This document shows, piece by piece, positions 35,723 to 46,998 of a stretch of DNA of 64,000 nt. Position 1 is the stretch's first letter, and each line of letters begins with the position of its first letter. The notes beneath the pieces are model-generated. The model did no database searches and was not told the DNA's origin. It worked only from the letters and a program-made list of their open reading frames with translations. This DNA comes from Halorussus caseinilyticus. Lineage in GTDB: Archaea > Halobacteriota > Halobacteria > Halobacteriales > Haladaptataceae. A program made the position numbers and the translations under genes. The DNA is taken from positions 81,235 to 145,234 of the forward strand of contig NZ_CP119813.1 of the NCBI RefSeq assembly GCF_029338395.1. Reading direction: 5' to 3'.

Positions 35723-38700
35723 ACGACCGCGAGGGTCCAGAGAAGATGACGGCAGACGACGCAAACGATGCTGACGACGAGTTCGAGCCACCGACAATCA
35801 ACAGGTTGCGCTCGAATCTCAGGATCACGTCGCTGTTACGGCCGGGGCGGGAACTGGGAAGACCACGACGCTGACCCATCGGTACGTGAAACTCTTGGAA
35901 AGCGGCACGGACCCGTCTCAGATCCTGACGATCACGTTCACGACCGACGCGGCAGCCGAAATCCGTGAACGTGTCCGCGAGACCGTTGCCGAGCGACTGA
36001 GCGAGGCGGTGACGAGCGACTGCGGCAAGGAAGACGTCAGAGGCGACGACGCCCCGGACTACGAGCGGTGGCGGACCATCGCGGACGGGGTCGAGGATAG
36101 TTACGTCCATACGATTCACGAGGCATGTGCGCGTCTCCGTTCGGAACTCGCGGTCGAGGCGGGTGTCCACCCGGACGCAGAGACACTCGACGAGGCGGAG
36201 GCAGGTATGCTCGCCCGCGATGTGGTTCGGGAGAGTATCGACTCGATGCTGGCCGACGGTCACGAGCGCAGTGAGGACCTCCGGCTACTCACCCGACTAT
36301 GGAGCCGCTCCGGCCTTGAGACAGTTCTCGTCGGACTGCTGGAGAGTCGGCCGATGAGTACAGATTGGGCCCGTCGGTGGGGTGAGGCCGATCCTGATGA
36401 GTACTTAGATGCGGTCTGGCGGTCGGTCTACCCCGTCGACATTGAGACGGCCCGCGAACTCCTGACGGACGGCCGGGTTCAGCAGGCGCTCGATACGATT
36501 TCGGACATCGATCCCCAGGCCCTCGGAATCGATCCCGACGACGATGACGGAGCGGACTTCATTCGCACGGTTGACGGCGTGCTGTCGGAGACCGGTGTTG
36601 CCGACGGGAGCGCCGAAGGACGCGACTGGCAGATGGCGCTCGACCGTCTGTGTGACCGAGTGACGACTGGTAGCAGAACAGTATACAGCCAGGAGTATCG
36701 ATACAAGGGTGCGAAAAAGAGGTGGGAAGCGCACGGCGAGAGCTGGGCGCGATTGAAAGACGCGGCTGACACACTGATTGATGTACTCAATCCCGAAAAG
36801 CGCCCGTTCGTCGGGGGCTGGGAGCAGATTACAACGGCAGTCGGTACGCTCCGGCCCTCGCGCGAGTATTCGAGACAGTCGCCGAACGATACAGTGACCG
36901 GAAGGAAAACCAGAACGCAGTCGATTTCGACGACCTAATCGAGGATACCATCACTCTACTGACAGCGAACGACGACTTCCGAGAGGCCGTCCAATCGAAG
37001 TTCGAGTACGTGATGATCGATGAGATGCAGGACACTGACCCGTCCCAGTGGGCGCTTGTTCGCCTTCTCGCCGGAGCCGACGACCCAACGACACCCCCCA
37101 ACACCGATACATTCGACGCGAATCTCTTCCTCGTCGGTGACGAAAAACAGAGTATCTACCGCTTCCGCGGTGCTGACGTTACCACCTTCGGCACGGCGCG
37201 AGAGGACCTCAAAGCAGCGAACGGCGACACAGTGGCCGAGCGGGACGATGAGTACGAGACAGACCCAGCAGAAGTCGAACTAACGGGTAATTTTCGTACC
37301 GTCACAGCGCCGCGGGAGTTCGACAACGAACTGTTCGAGCGCGTGTTCAGGCCGTTCGATGAGCAACGGGAACCGTTCAGAAGCTACATCACAGTCCCTC
37401 AACGGGGAACGTACGGCAGGAACGGAGGTGTCGGGTTCGGTCGAGTACCTCCTCGTCCCTAATGAGGACGAGCAGGAACTTCACGAGACGGGCTTTCTTG
37501 CGAATACACCTATCTTCGGCGATGCAGCCGACCGCGAGGCGCACGCACTGGCCGCGCGATTGACACGGCTATTCGCAGACCCTCCGGAGGTGTACGACAC
37601 GGAGACCGAGGAAATCCGCAAAGCGCGTCCAGAGGACGTGACGATCCTCTTCCGTGCGCGGACGCGACTCCCACAGTTCGAGCGTGCGTTCGACGTCTGG
37701 GACATACCCTACACTGTCGCCTCTGGCACAGGGTTCTGGGATACACCGGAGATTCGGACTCTCATCGGGCTCTTCGAAGTGCTTGCGAACCCCGACGATG
37801 ACGTGGCGCTGTATGGCCTCCTGCGGTCGGCACTGTTCGGATTCACCGACGACGAGATTGCTAACCCAGCCGCCAGCGAAGGGTCGCTGTGGGGAGCGAT
37901 CCGCGACAGAGAAGGCGATCTCGGGGATGCCGCGGAACAAATCGAAGGATGGCGAGAACAAGCAGGCGTTGGTGACGCGACTGCCGCGCCGTCATGGGGA
38001 CAGCTTCTCTCCGGGATACTTGCAGAGACTGGCTACTTCGGCGCAGTCGGGGCAGGCGATAGGCCGCAACAAGCCGTGGAAAACGTAGAACAATTCCGCG
38101 AACAGGTTCGGTCCTGGGCCGAAGGGGGGAACCCAACCTTAGCAGAACTACTGACGCGAATCCGCGACCGACGAGAGGTCGAGACTCACGCGTCACAGGC
38201 GACTGTCCCGGAAGACAACGACGGCGTGCGACTCCGGACCATCCACTCCGCGAAAGGACTGGAGTTCCCCATTGTCGTCGTTCCCGAAGTGGGACGGGAG
38301 TTCAATTTCGGCAGCGGTGTCGACGACGACGGAAAAGTGTACCTAGGGGAGATTCCCGTCGGGGAGGGGACAGAACCAATTCTCGGATTGAAGGCTCCAT
38401 CGCCGAACGACCCGTACGAGTCAACGGACACCCTCGCGCGGTCGGAGCTGAAGCGCCGCGGTAGGTGCAGAGAGCGCGCCGAACAGAAGCGACTCCTGTA
38501 TGTCGCCGCCACGCGGGCCCGCGACCACCTCCTGATGTGTGGACTCCACGAACTGGACGACGACGCCGACTCACTCACACTGTCGACGTCGAAGCCTCAC
38601 GGCGACGGGAAACGTTGGCGAGATTGGCTCCAACCAGTGCTCCTCGGTGACGGAACACTCAACCCTGACGACGATCACCCAGAGATAGCCGACACCCTCG

Positions 38701-39560
38701 ATGCCCTTAGTGACGACAGTGTCTACGGGACGGTACTCGACGAGGCCGACTACACCGTCCGGGTTCCGCCCGCACCTCTCGAAGATTGGCGTGCAGTTCG
38801 GAAAGGCGATGACAGAGAACCCGACGAGCCGCTGGACGATAGAATCCCGTGCGTGAACGTCCCTGAGGCGGACATCTCGCAACCGCCAGTAGAGACGACC
38901 GCGACGACCTTCGCCGAAGCGGTCGCACCAGATCCCACAACCACCATCGCGGGCGATGCGGTGGGAGACACCGACGCGTATCCGGACCATGAGGGACTCG
39001 CCGAGAATCACGTCGGGACCGTGGTTCACGAACTGCTGGAGCACCGCCCACCACGCGAGGACTGGCGAGCCGTCGCCAACAGCCGGGCGAGCGGACTCGG
39101 CGACCCCACAGAGGAGGACCTCGATCAGATAGTTGAATACGCCGAGCGTGGGCTCAGCACCCGAGAAGCATTGGTCGAGTCGTACGACCCTAATACGGTT
39201 CACGAAGAGGTGTCTGTGGTCGCCCGATTCGACGCCGGACGGGTCGTCGGTGAGATAGATCTGTTGCTCGTAACTGACGAACGATTCGTCGTCCTCGACT
39301 ACAAGACCGACGAAACGAGTACGCGCTCCGTTGACGACCTCGCCGAGAAACACTGGCCGCAGTTGGAGGTGTACGCCGCCGCACTCGCACAGAGCGATCC
39401 AAACCGTACCGTGGAAACCGTGCTGTACTTCACTGCCGCGGACACGGAACGACGGCAGGAGTTCGACGCGTTTGATCTTGAAGATCTCCAGACCGATCTA
39501 GAAACGAGGCTGTCGCAGCTACGGTCGGCTAGCGAAAGTGAACCACTGGCACGACGCTAA
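35719..39560 (+). pseudogene. AddA/UvrD-like helicase-nuclease subunit, at least three frameshifts
   Basis: The reconstructed protein has about 1280 residues. After MTADDANDADDEFE the frame breaks (near 35786). It resumes as TDNQQVALESQDHVAVTAGA with Walker A AGAGTGKTTT and TFTTDAAAEIRERV. Breaks near 36846 and 37412 follow. The DExx box is VMIDEMQDTDPSQW, motif III GDEKQSIYRFRGAD, motif V RLRTIHSAKGLEFP. The C-terminal nuclease has VGEIDLLLV and VVLDYKTDE. All segments remain open for hundreds of codons. Partner of the preceding gene by GTGA overlap; the likely job is ATP-driven end unwinding and degradation. Confidence 0.78.
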
Positions 39561-39659
39561 GCTCTCTCCCGCGTCACTCGCCTTAGTGTTGACACGGACG
39601 AAATCGGTGTCTGAAATGCAAAAAACTATTTCCCCGCCAATGTATTAGTTATTAATGTA

Positions 39660-40230
39660 ATGAGCAAGTGGCGAGCGAAGCGCCGATATGAAGCGAACCG
39701 GCGCTTCGGCGAGCGTGCAGATGACGCGCTCGTAGCCATATCTGTGCTTAAAGCGCGATCCGAGGGAATCGAACTCGGTCGTGACGACGAGGAGTTACGT
39801 GCGAAACTCGAAGACGGACGGGATCTCTTGATAACCGTCCGCGACGCTTTGGCCGACGAGTCCGGACTGGATCCGTTTGAGTTGGCCGTCGCGGAGAACA
39901 TCGCCGAGCAACGGAGGGGTTCGACTCGTCGGATGATCGAGAACCTTGACGCTGCCGCGGCCGAACTTGCAACTGCGAGTGACGACTTAGAGTTCTACCG
40001 CGGACTGCAAGATGCGAAGAATTGGCTTGAAGCTATCTCCGGGGTCGCCACTAAAACGTCGCAGGCGACCGTCGACCAAATGCGAGGGAAGGTTGCCGAC
40101 GGCACTCATTGATGCCCGCGTGAAGTCGCTCCGGGCGAAACAGGACTCGATTCGTGAACTGTTCGATCGCGTTGACGTTGATATCGAGGCTAAAGACGAC
40201 ATATTCGACTCGATCTCGGACAGATTCTGA
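39660..40230 (+). pseudogene. Coiled-coil protein of the AddAB operon, frameshifted near 40105
   Basis: MSKWRAKRRYEANRRFGERA starts a strongly helical, charged protein (AISVLKARSEGIELGRDDEE, TRRMIENLDAAAAELATASD). The frame breaks after QMRGKVADGT and continues as LIDARVKSLRAKQDSIRELF, ending DSISDRF. The reconstructed length is about 190 residues. The next gene is in the same frame after the TGA at 40228, so a single larger protein with the metallopeptidase is possible if that stop is itself an error. No family recognised. It lies 100 bases after the AddA-like gene on the same strand. Confidence 0.55.
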
Positions 40231-41207
40231 ACTGTCGAGGAAACCCGGGATGACTTTCACAGGTCGTACGATCAGGCACCGGAGGCCGAGGTGACGGACA
40301 GTCTGTACGAGAACTACGTCCGCGCAGTCGGCCGCTTGGCACGAGAACTGCACGTCCTTGAAACGGAGGCCGTGTATCTTGACCTCTATCAACACCAGAG
40401 TACCGGGCACCGCTCGCCCCAACTCGAACACGCCGCTGAAGTTTGTGAGGAACTGAAGCGTGTGTTTGACGTTGATCCTATGGTGATTCCGGTGATTGAA
40501 ACGGGTACGCCTTCGATCCGATAGACGAAGAGCTGCCGTCTACAGGTGGCAAAGAGCTGAACTACGCCTTGATCCTGCCCCGCGAAGGGGACGACCGGCG
40601 CTACGACCCATTCCTGGCACACGAGATGGCACACGCCCTGCTGGACGAACATCCGAGACTACGATCACGGTTCCGACGTGAGGTCAACGAGAGAGACGAG
40701 ACAGTGAGCAGAGACGGCGAGTTCGGCAAGACCTGGACGAGTTGGTTCGAGGAGTTCTTCTGTGATATCTGCGGTCTCCTTGCTTACGGTCCGGCGTACT
40801 ATTGCGCGGTGGTCCGGCGGTTAAGTCGATACGGTTCCTTCGAGTTCGAACGCGGTGAAGACGGGGATCCGCATCCACCAGACGCGCTCCGGGTTGATGT
40901 CATCCGGGAGTTAGCCGAACGAGAATTTCCGAATCTCGCCGACTGTATCCGGGACGACGCTATTGCGTACGACCGTCACCTTGACGCACTCGAAACGGAG
41001 AAGCCGCCGGACTATGACACCTACGACGATGACGACTTAGTCCGGTTCCTTCTCGACGAGGTGCCAGATGTCATCGACCACGACCTCGACGCGCTCATCA
41101 GCGATATCGAGGATGGAGTCGATCCAGCAGACCGGCCCGAACGACAACACCGCCTTGAGGCAAACCGCGAATGGGTGCCGTCATACCCCCCTCAGAACGG
41201 CGGGTAA
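40231..41207 (+). pseudogene. Zinc metallopeptidase-like protein (HExxH), frameshifted near 40505
   Basis: The first part reads from GTG at 40291 (or earlier): VTDSLYENYVRAVGRLAREL, DVDPMVIPVIETG. The frame then breaks and continues GYAFDPIDEELPSTGGKELN. The active-site motif is FLAHEMAHALLDEH (HEMAH), with SWFEEFFCDICG about 50 residues later giving a likely third ligand Glu, the gluzincin layout. The C-terminus is very acidic (VIDHDLDALISDIEDGVDP). It ends 16 bases past the Argonaute stop on the other strand. A protease in a nuclease operon could be an effector or a regulator that cleaves a partner. Confidence 0.6.
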
Positions 41208-43389
41208 CGAAGGTTCGACACCCAGTTGTGACCGAGTCGCCGATTCATCTCTCGCGTGAGCGAGACTGTTATCGGGTCTTTCGTCCCTTTCGAGGAGACC
41301 CCCAGTTGAGTTCCGAGAGGAAGAATACGTCGCGGCCGGCCTGGAAAGCGTCGAAATCACCCTCTGCGGCCTTGACGTGACAGCGAAGTGTCTGCGGCGA
41401 CCCCTGTGGTAGTTGTTCCGCGTCCGACGTGACGACGACAACCGTATTATCTCCGAGCCGAGCGTGTGCACCCATCTCCGGCATTCCCTCGTCGGCGTAC
41501 AGCCGGTGCGGGCTTCTGTGAGTTACCTCGACACCAGCCCACTCGAAGTCGTCGGCGAGGTATTCGGTGTCCCGGAGACGTTCGATGGTCTCTTCGATTC
41601 CTTCGATCTCCTCGTTACCGAAGAACCCGTTCCGATGGATCGTCAGCGACTCGAACTCGTCGATGTCGGAACGGTCGCCGTCCACGACCTCGCGTAACGC
41701 GTCGCGGACTATCTTCTTCGCCTGACTCCGATCAGTCACACTACTGCGGTTGGTCGGGTTCTGATTTTCCGTCCGATAAATGATTTCGTTCGTCTCCCGG
41801 ATAGCATGACAGCACTTGCAGTACCGCGGTCGCCTCCGTCAGCGTTGAATCCTAAGTACGCCTGCGTCGAGAGTTGCCCCTCGATAGTGAACGGTACGAC
41901 ACCCAACTTCGCCGCAAGTCCGACAGCAGTGTTCTCCACCACGTCCTCGTCGTGACCGTTCCTGTCTTCGATCCCGGTCTGCGTGACGACCTGGAGCGGG
42001 TGGCCGTCCAGTATATCGATTAACCTGTAATAGCTCTCTTCGTCGAAATCAGGGAGAAACCCGAGAGTGATATCGAACGGTTCCGAGACCTCCCGGCTCC
42101 GCAACATCCTCCTCAACGTCGTATGCGAACGGAGCCGGGCGCTCGTTCAACCGCAGACCCAACTTCTCTTCAGTATAATTCCGGATCGACTCATACGCTT
42201 CGAGCGCTGCCTCGTACTCCTCATCTGGGAACACGAGCGCCGTTTCGATCAGATCACCGAATGTACGACGCGGACCGAACTTCTCAAGGTAGCCACTCTT
42301 GATCGGATTCCAGTATTCCTCAGTAATCTTCTGGCCGGGTCTTGTCTGGTTCTCCATCCCGACCGCCATCTTTACCGCCTCGTCACGACCGAACCAGAGA
42401 GTCGGATAACCGTACCGGGACACTTCCCGCCGTATCGGGTCAGTGTCAACCGTTACGTCCACGTTACCGATCTCGAATCCGCGGACAACATCGAGAAACT
42501 CTCGGGTTCGCTGCCACCGTTCTTCAGGTCCGAAGGCTGCCAACTGACTTACTTCGTCCGGCCGCTTGTCAGTTGGGGCATAACGGAGCAAAGACGGAGC
42601 AGCAGAATATATGTCACCGCTATCGAAACTGACGAGTACGGTCGGTTCAGTGTCATCGATTCGTTCAGCAAAACGGTCACCGTACTCCTGACGAGCATAC
42701 TTCAGAACCGACTTACCGTCTTCAACTTCCACCTCCGACACGGGTTCCTCCAGAATATCGACAAGCGTAACTGTCCTCCTGTCAGGCCGCTCAAAGACAA
42801 ACTGGTCGTCTAACTCGGCCTCGATTCTGCCGCGAGACCACGAGTCGTCAGCAAGGTAATCAGCCAGCGTTTCTGAACTATGCGTTCCAAGTGTCGGATC
42901 AAGTGTGAGTGTCAGTCCGTCGTGAGCATCTAGCCGGAGCTTCACTCCGGGATAGACATCAAACCCACGGAGGCTCCACTCAGCATTTTCTGCATACACC
43001 CGCTTCCTGTATCGCCTGTTATCGAACCAGTAGTCGTCCGAGCGTCCGATCTCCGACTCCAAAGCGTCGAAAATCGCCCGCTGTATCAGCTTGAAATCAC
43101 TGTCCCGCGAAAAGTCGAGTTCGATCTCGCCGTGACGGTGGAGGTCCTGCCGGTTCACGGACTCGACCGTTTTCCGACGATCATGCGCACCGACGACGGC
43201 GACGAACCACGTACCGTCCAACCGGTACCAATGTGCTCGGCCCCCTACTTCGTCTCGCAACCGTTCGGCATGCGCATTCAATAGAGGGAATAATGCGTCT
43301 TCCTCCGCCTCCGGTTTGGGATTAATCTCGTACAGTTCAGCACTGGTGTCGGAAAGCCCGACTGTGAAGGAGTTCAGGAACCGGCCCAT
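41192..43389 (-). pseudogene. ago: Long prokaryotic Argonaute, PIWI catalytic residues replaced; three frameshifts
   Basis: The reconstructed protein has about 732 residues. N and PAZ-like regions: LTLTLDPTLGTHSSETLADY, FDSGDIYSAAPSLLRYAP. MID: FEIGNVDVTVDTDP, then after a break near 42090 FDITLGFLPDFDEESYYRLI and HPLQVVTQTG. PIWI: NTAVGLAAKLGVVPFTIEGQ, YLGFNADGG, a break near 41810, EIIYRTENQNP, LTIHRNGFFGNEE, SELNWGSP, a break near 41286, then TKDPITVSLTREMNRRLGHN. In active Argonautes the first and third acidic residues sit in GxDxG and HRDG; here they read GFN and HRN, so it probably binds guide and target without cutting. Last gene of the Mre11-Rad50 operon. Confidence 0.8.
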
Positions 43390-43440
43390 TAGATAAACGT
43401 GAACCGAGCAACGTAAAAATAATTGCGTTAGAGAGTTCGG

Positions 43441-44169
43441 TCAGTCCCCGGCCACACTTGGGTCTGGGGCCGCCGAGATCCGACTTAAGAGCCCTGATGT
43501 GGCTTCAGTTGCGGCCTCTGGGCTCAAACCACACTGACAGTAGATGTCGACGACCTCTGCGTAGATTTGTTCGTCCGACCGTGTGGGCCTCGGGTCAATA
43601 TATCCCTGTTCACGGAGGTACGCACGGAGTTCTTCGACCTTGTCCTCTCGGAAATAGTTGACCTCGTTCGAGAGGCCGTCAAGTACCGCCTCCGGCTTGC
43701 CAGCGACGCGGTCCGCCAGGTCACTTGCCTCGTCAATGAACTTATCACTGACAGCATTACTGGCTTCGAGTACGTCGCGGTCAACGGGTTTCCCTCGCCC
43801 AACCGTGTAGGCTTCGACGAACGTCTCCAGTGCAGTCCCGTGTTGACGAACACGCTCGCGGGCGTTCTCCGACAAGAGTCCGTCGACACCACCGACCTCC
43901 AGAAGCGAACGGAGGTGGCCCCACCGTTTGATCCCGGCGGTACGGAGTCTGTACAGTATTTCCGGATCTTCGGTCGCGTACCAAAGATCCGCAGACGCTG
44001 CACCTTCCCTCGGATCGAACGTCGAGACATCGAGCTTTCGCCGGTACTCCTCATGGTCGTCCCCGTCTGGTGCCGGAACGTCTACCGCGTCAGCGGTGTC
44101 GAGCGCCGGCGGATCCGCAACAGGGTTGTGATCGTCTGCAGCCGTGAGGTGCTGGAAACCGTACTTCAC
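43441..44169 (-). CDS. Unknown protein between the Rad50-like and Argonaute genes
   Basis: A 242-residue acidic protein, MKYGFQHLTAADDHNPVADP onward. It has a region that could be helix-hairpin-helix or a small helical bundle (DPEILYRLRTAGIKRWGHLR, EVGGVDGLLSENARERVRQH) and a second helical half (DKFIDEASDLADRVAGKPEA, EEYRRK). No nuclease motif or membrane segment is visible. Its ATG overlaps the Rad50-like stop by four bases and it ends 52 bases before the Argonaute start, so it is co-expressed with both. I do not recognise the family; it is a good candidate for an adaptor or loading factor. Confidence 0.7.
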   Translation of the reverse strand: MKYGFQHLTAADDHNPVADPPALDTADAVDVPAPDGDDHEEYRRKLDVSTFDPREGAASADLWYATEDPEILYRLRTAGIKRWGHLRSLLEVGGVDGLLSENARERVRQHGTALETFVEAYTVGRGKPVDRDVLEASNAVSDKFIDEASDLADRVAGKPEAVLDGLSNEVNYFREDKVEELRAYLREQGYIDPRPTRSDEQIYAEVVDIYCQCGLSPEAATEATSGLLSRISAAPDPSVAGD

Positions 44170-46998
44170 TCCCGACTCTTCTGCCGCCGCCTCCAGCGTT
44201 CCCGCTCATCGCTCCGAGCAGTAAAGTAGAACACCTGCCTCCCCTGCCGAGCGAGGTCGATTACGGTGTCTAATACGGTCTCTGCCCGCCGGTCGTCAAA
44301 CGGTGCCAGCGTCTCGTCCAGCAATAATGGCGGGGCAGTCTCCTGCTCCCTGTGTTCGACGAAAGCGACCCGGACCGCCAGCAGTACTTGAACTCGCGTC
44401 CCACTAGATAGATCGTTCAGGTCAACACGCCGGTCCTCCCCGGTATCGTAAGCTCTGAACGTCCCATCTTCGAGTCTGAGTTCGAACTGCCCGTCGGTGA
44501 CGCGACGCAAGCTCGTCCGCCCGGCGGAATACTGGCTCCTGGTTACTAGTTACTGTCTCCGCCTCCACGAACTCAAGAAGCGAGTCCGTGACTGCCTCTG
44601 CTACGTCTCTCTCAAGCTCTGATTCGAGTTCAGCCAGTGCCTGGTCCCGCTGCTGGACTGCGTCAGCGATTTCCGTCGACGTCTTCGCGCTCTCGATCTC
44701 GTTTTCCAACTCCGTCTTTTCCTGTAGCAGACGGTCGTACTCGGCTGCCGTCTCCCGCTTCTCTCTTAATTCGTTCTGGAGATACTCCTTATTTCTCTCT
44801 TCAATCTCTTCGTCGTGTCTAGAGTGATCCCGGAGGTCCTCACGGCGATTCTCAAGCGTGGTCTTCGCCTTGTTCTTCGCCTCAACGGCGGCCTCGTAGT
44901 CCGATAGCTGTCCACACAACTTCTCCAAGCGGTCTCGGTTGCCCGGATCTAGTCCACGGTCCGCGAACAGCGCCTCCCGCTCGGAAGTAAGTCGGTCGAG
45001 TTCGCTTCGAGCCTCGGTAACAGTCCCCCGCACCTCTGCCAGCTTTTGCTTTGCGTTCTCGAAGTCCCGCCGACGCTTCTCCAGGCTCTCAATCACGCCG
45101 GCCGCGTCAGCGGCAGTTTCAACCTCGTAGTCGTACGTCTCGGTCGTGTACGGCGCAACGGTTGCGAGGAAATTCTCGCGGTTCTCCGCGATTTGGTCCT
45201 CGGCTTCCGACAGTACCGCCTGTTTCCTACAGACTTCCTCGTCAGCCGCCTGCCAACGCTCAACCCGCTCAACTACCACCGCTAGGTCGATGTCATCATC
45301 GACTTCGGTATCGAAGCGCGCCCGGAGCTGTTTCCGGGCGATTTCCAGTTCATCTTCGAGTTCGTCGACATCGTACCGGGCAAGGAGTTCCTCCCGTTTC
45401 CGTGCCTCCTGTGTGTCGAGTTCCACTTCCCCGAGTCTCTCACGGATCTCAGAGAGCCGTTCCCTGACCGAGTCGGCTTCCCACGCCGCCGGCTCCTTGA
45501 GGCCGGTCTGCCGGAACGTTTCTGCGTGGGTCGCTCGGGGATTCTTCGTGGCGTCTTCCTCTCCTCCTGAAACAAGGACTGCGTATGCAGCTATCCCGAG
45601 ACCGAGCAATGTCAGTAGCAGTCCGAGTGGATTGGAGGTGAACGCGAGGAAGACACCCGCGATGGCCGCGAGTACACCCGCCGCAACAGCCGCCCAGACC
45701 ATTCCCCGATTCTCTTCCTCATCAGTAGCACGTTCCGGTGGAGCCGTCAACCAGTTCTCAAGCGCACCCCGACCGTCCTCAAGAGTCGAACGATCCGGAA
45801 CTCGGTCTGACTCGCCTTCGAGCCACTCTTTGATCGCGGCTTCGATTTGCTTCTTTCCTTCTACTTCGGTCACCTTCTCGACGAAGGACCGTAATTCGTC
45901 GAGGTCATCCGTTTCTACACTTCGGAGCGTCTCCTCGTCGAGGTCAAGCGGAAGGCTGCCCCTGATCTTTTGACGTTTTTCCTCCGCACCGGATAGCTCG
46001 CGCTTCAGCCGGTCACGGTCGTCTTCGGCATCGTCAAGTTGGTTCTGATACTGCCGGAGACTCTCCAGATCGTCATCGGTAATCCCGTCCTCGGGGAGTT
46101 CCGTGGCCGCCAGCGCCTGAGAGGCCTCCCGGTACGTCTCCGCCGTATCTCGTTCACGACCCTTTTGCGTTCGTATCTGCTCGTCCAGACGGTCAAGTCG
46201 GTCTAGTTCCTTTCCATTGAACGCCCCTAGCTCTTGCGGGAACTCTTCCAGTTCTTCCACCTTCTCTTCGTAGTCCGCTCTCGCCTCCGCGTGCTCAATT
46301 GCTGTTTCGAGGAGTTCAACTCGCTCTCGGGCCGATTCGGCGTCTGCAAGCCGCTCTTCGGTCCGGGAGAGTTCCTCCTGTTCCTCTTCGAGGTCCGGTG
46401 TCTCCTGCCTCAAATCCTCTACCCGCTGGATCGCCTTTTTTGCCTCCTGTGTGGCACTGAGGTTTCGAGTAGAGGGGCTCGCTCCCTCTTCGAGATCGAA
46501 GCTTTCACGGACGGCGTCGATGTCGAAACCTCCGGTCGATTCGCGCTGGATGACGGTAGCGAACTCGCCGTCATCCGTCTCCTCCTGTAGTAGCTCGTGC
46601 AGAGACAACGAATACCGACGACCTCCGTGCAGCGATGGGACCGGGATCGGGTCGGCGGCGGCACCGTCTACGAAATTTTCAGACATGCCACCGCGGAGTT
46701 CGACTCTCCGCTGATCCCCGTCATGGGATAATTGCGTACTGATCTCTGCTGATGTCGGGGCCTCGTCGGGCCACAGCGACCAGCGAATCGCCTCCGACAG
46801 CGTTGTCTTCCCGGCCGCATTCTCTCCGTAGACTACATTAACACCGGGTGAGAAGCCGTCAACGGTGAATCCACCGGCTTCGAACCCTGGAGCACGCTTG
46901 AGCATGACCGATTCGACGACGACCGGGGTTCCCCGGTCATCTTCATCACTGCGTTCTGCCTCGCTCTCGTCCACCTCGGTCATCGCTGGTTCACTCAT
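44166..46998 (-). CDS. Rad50/YhaN-like SMC-type ATPase with a membrane hairpin, frameshifted near 44515
   Basis: About 944 residues. Walker A is YGENAAGKTTLSEA (about residues 53-66). Long coiled coils run from about 190 to 430. Two membrane helices (VWAAVAAGVLAAIAGVFLAF and LGLLLTLLGLGIAAYAVLV, about 430-480) occupy the place where Rad50 has its zinc hook; no CxxC hook is present. A second coiled coil follows. After the frame break comes the C-terminal half: signature LSSGTRVQVLLAVRVAF and Walker B PLLLDETLAPFDD. The layout is that of YhaN-like rather than classic Rad50 proteins. It should hold the nuclease partner at the membrane. Confidence 0.8.
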
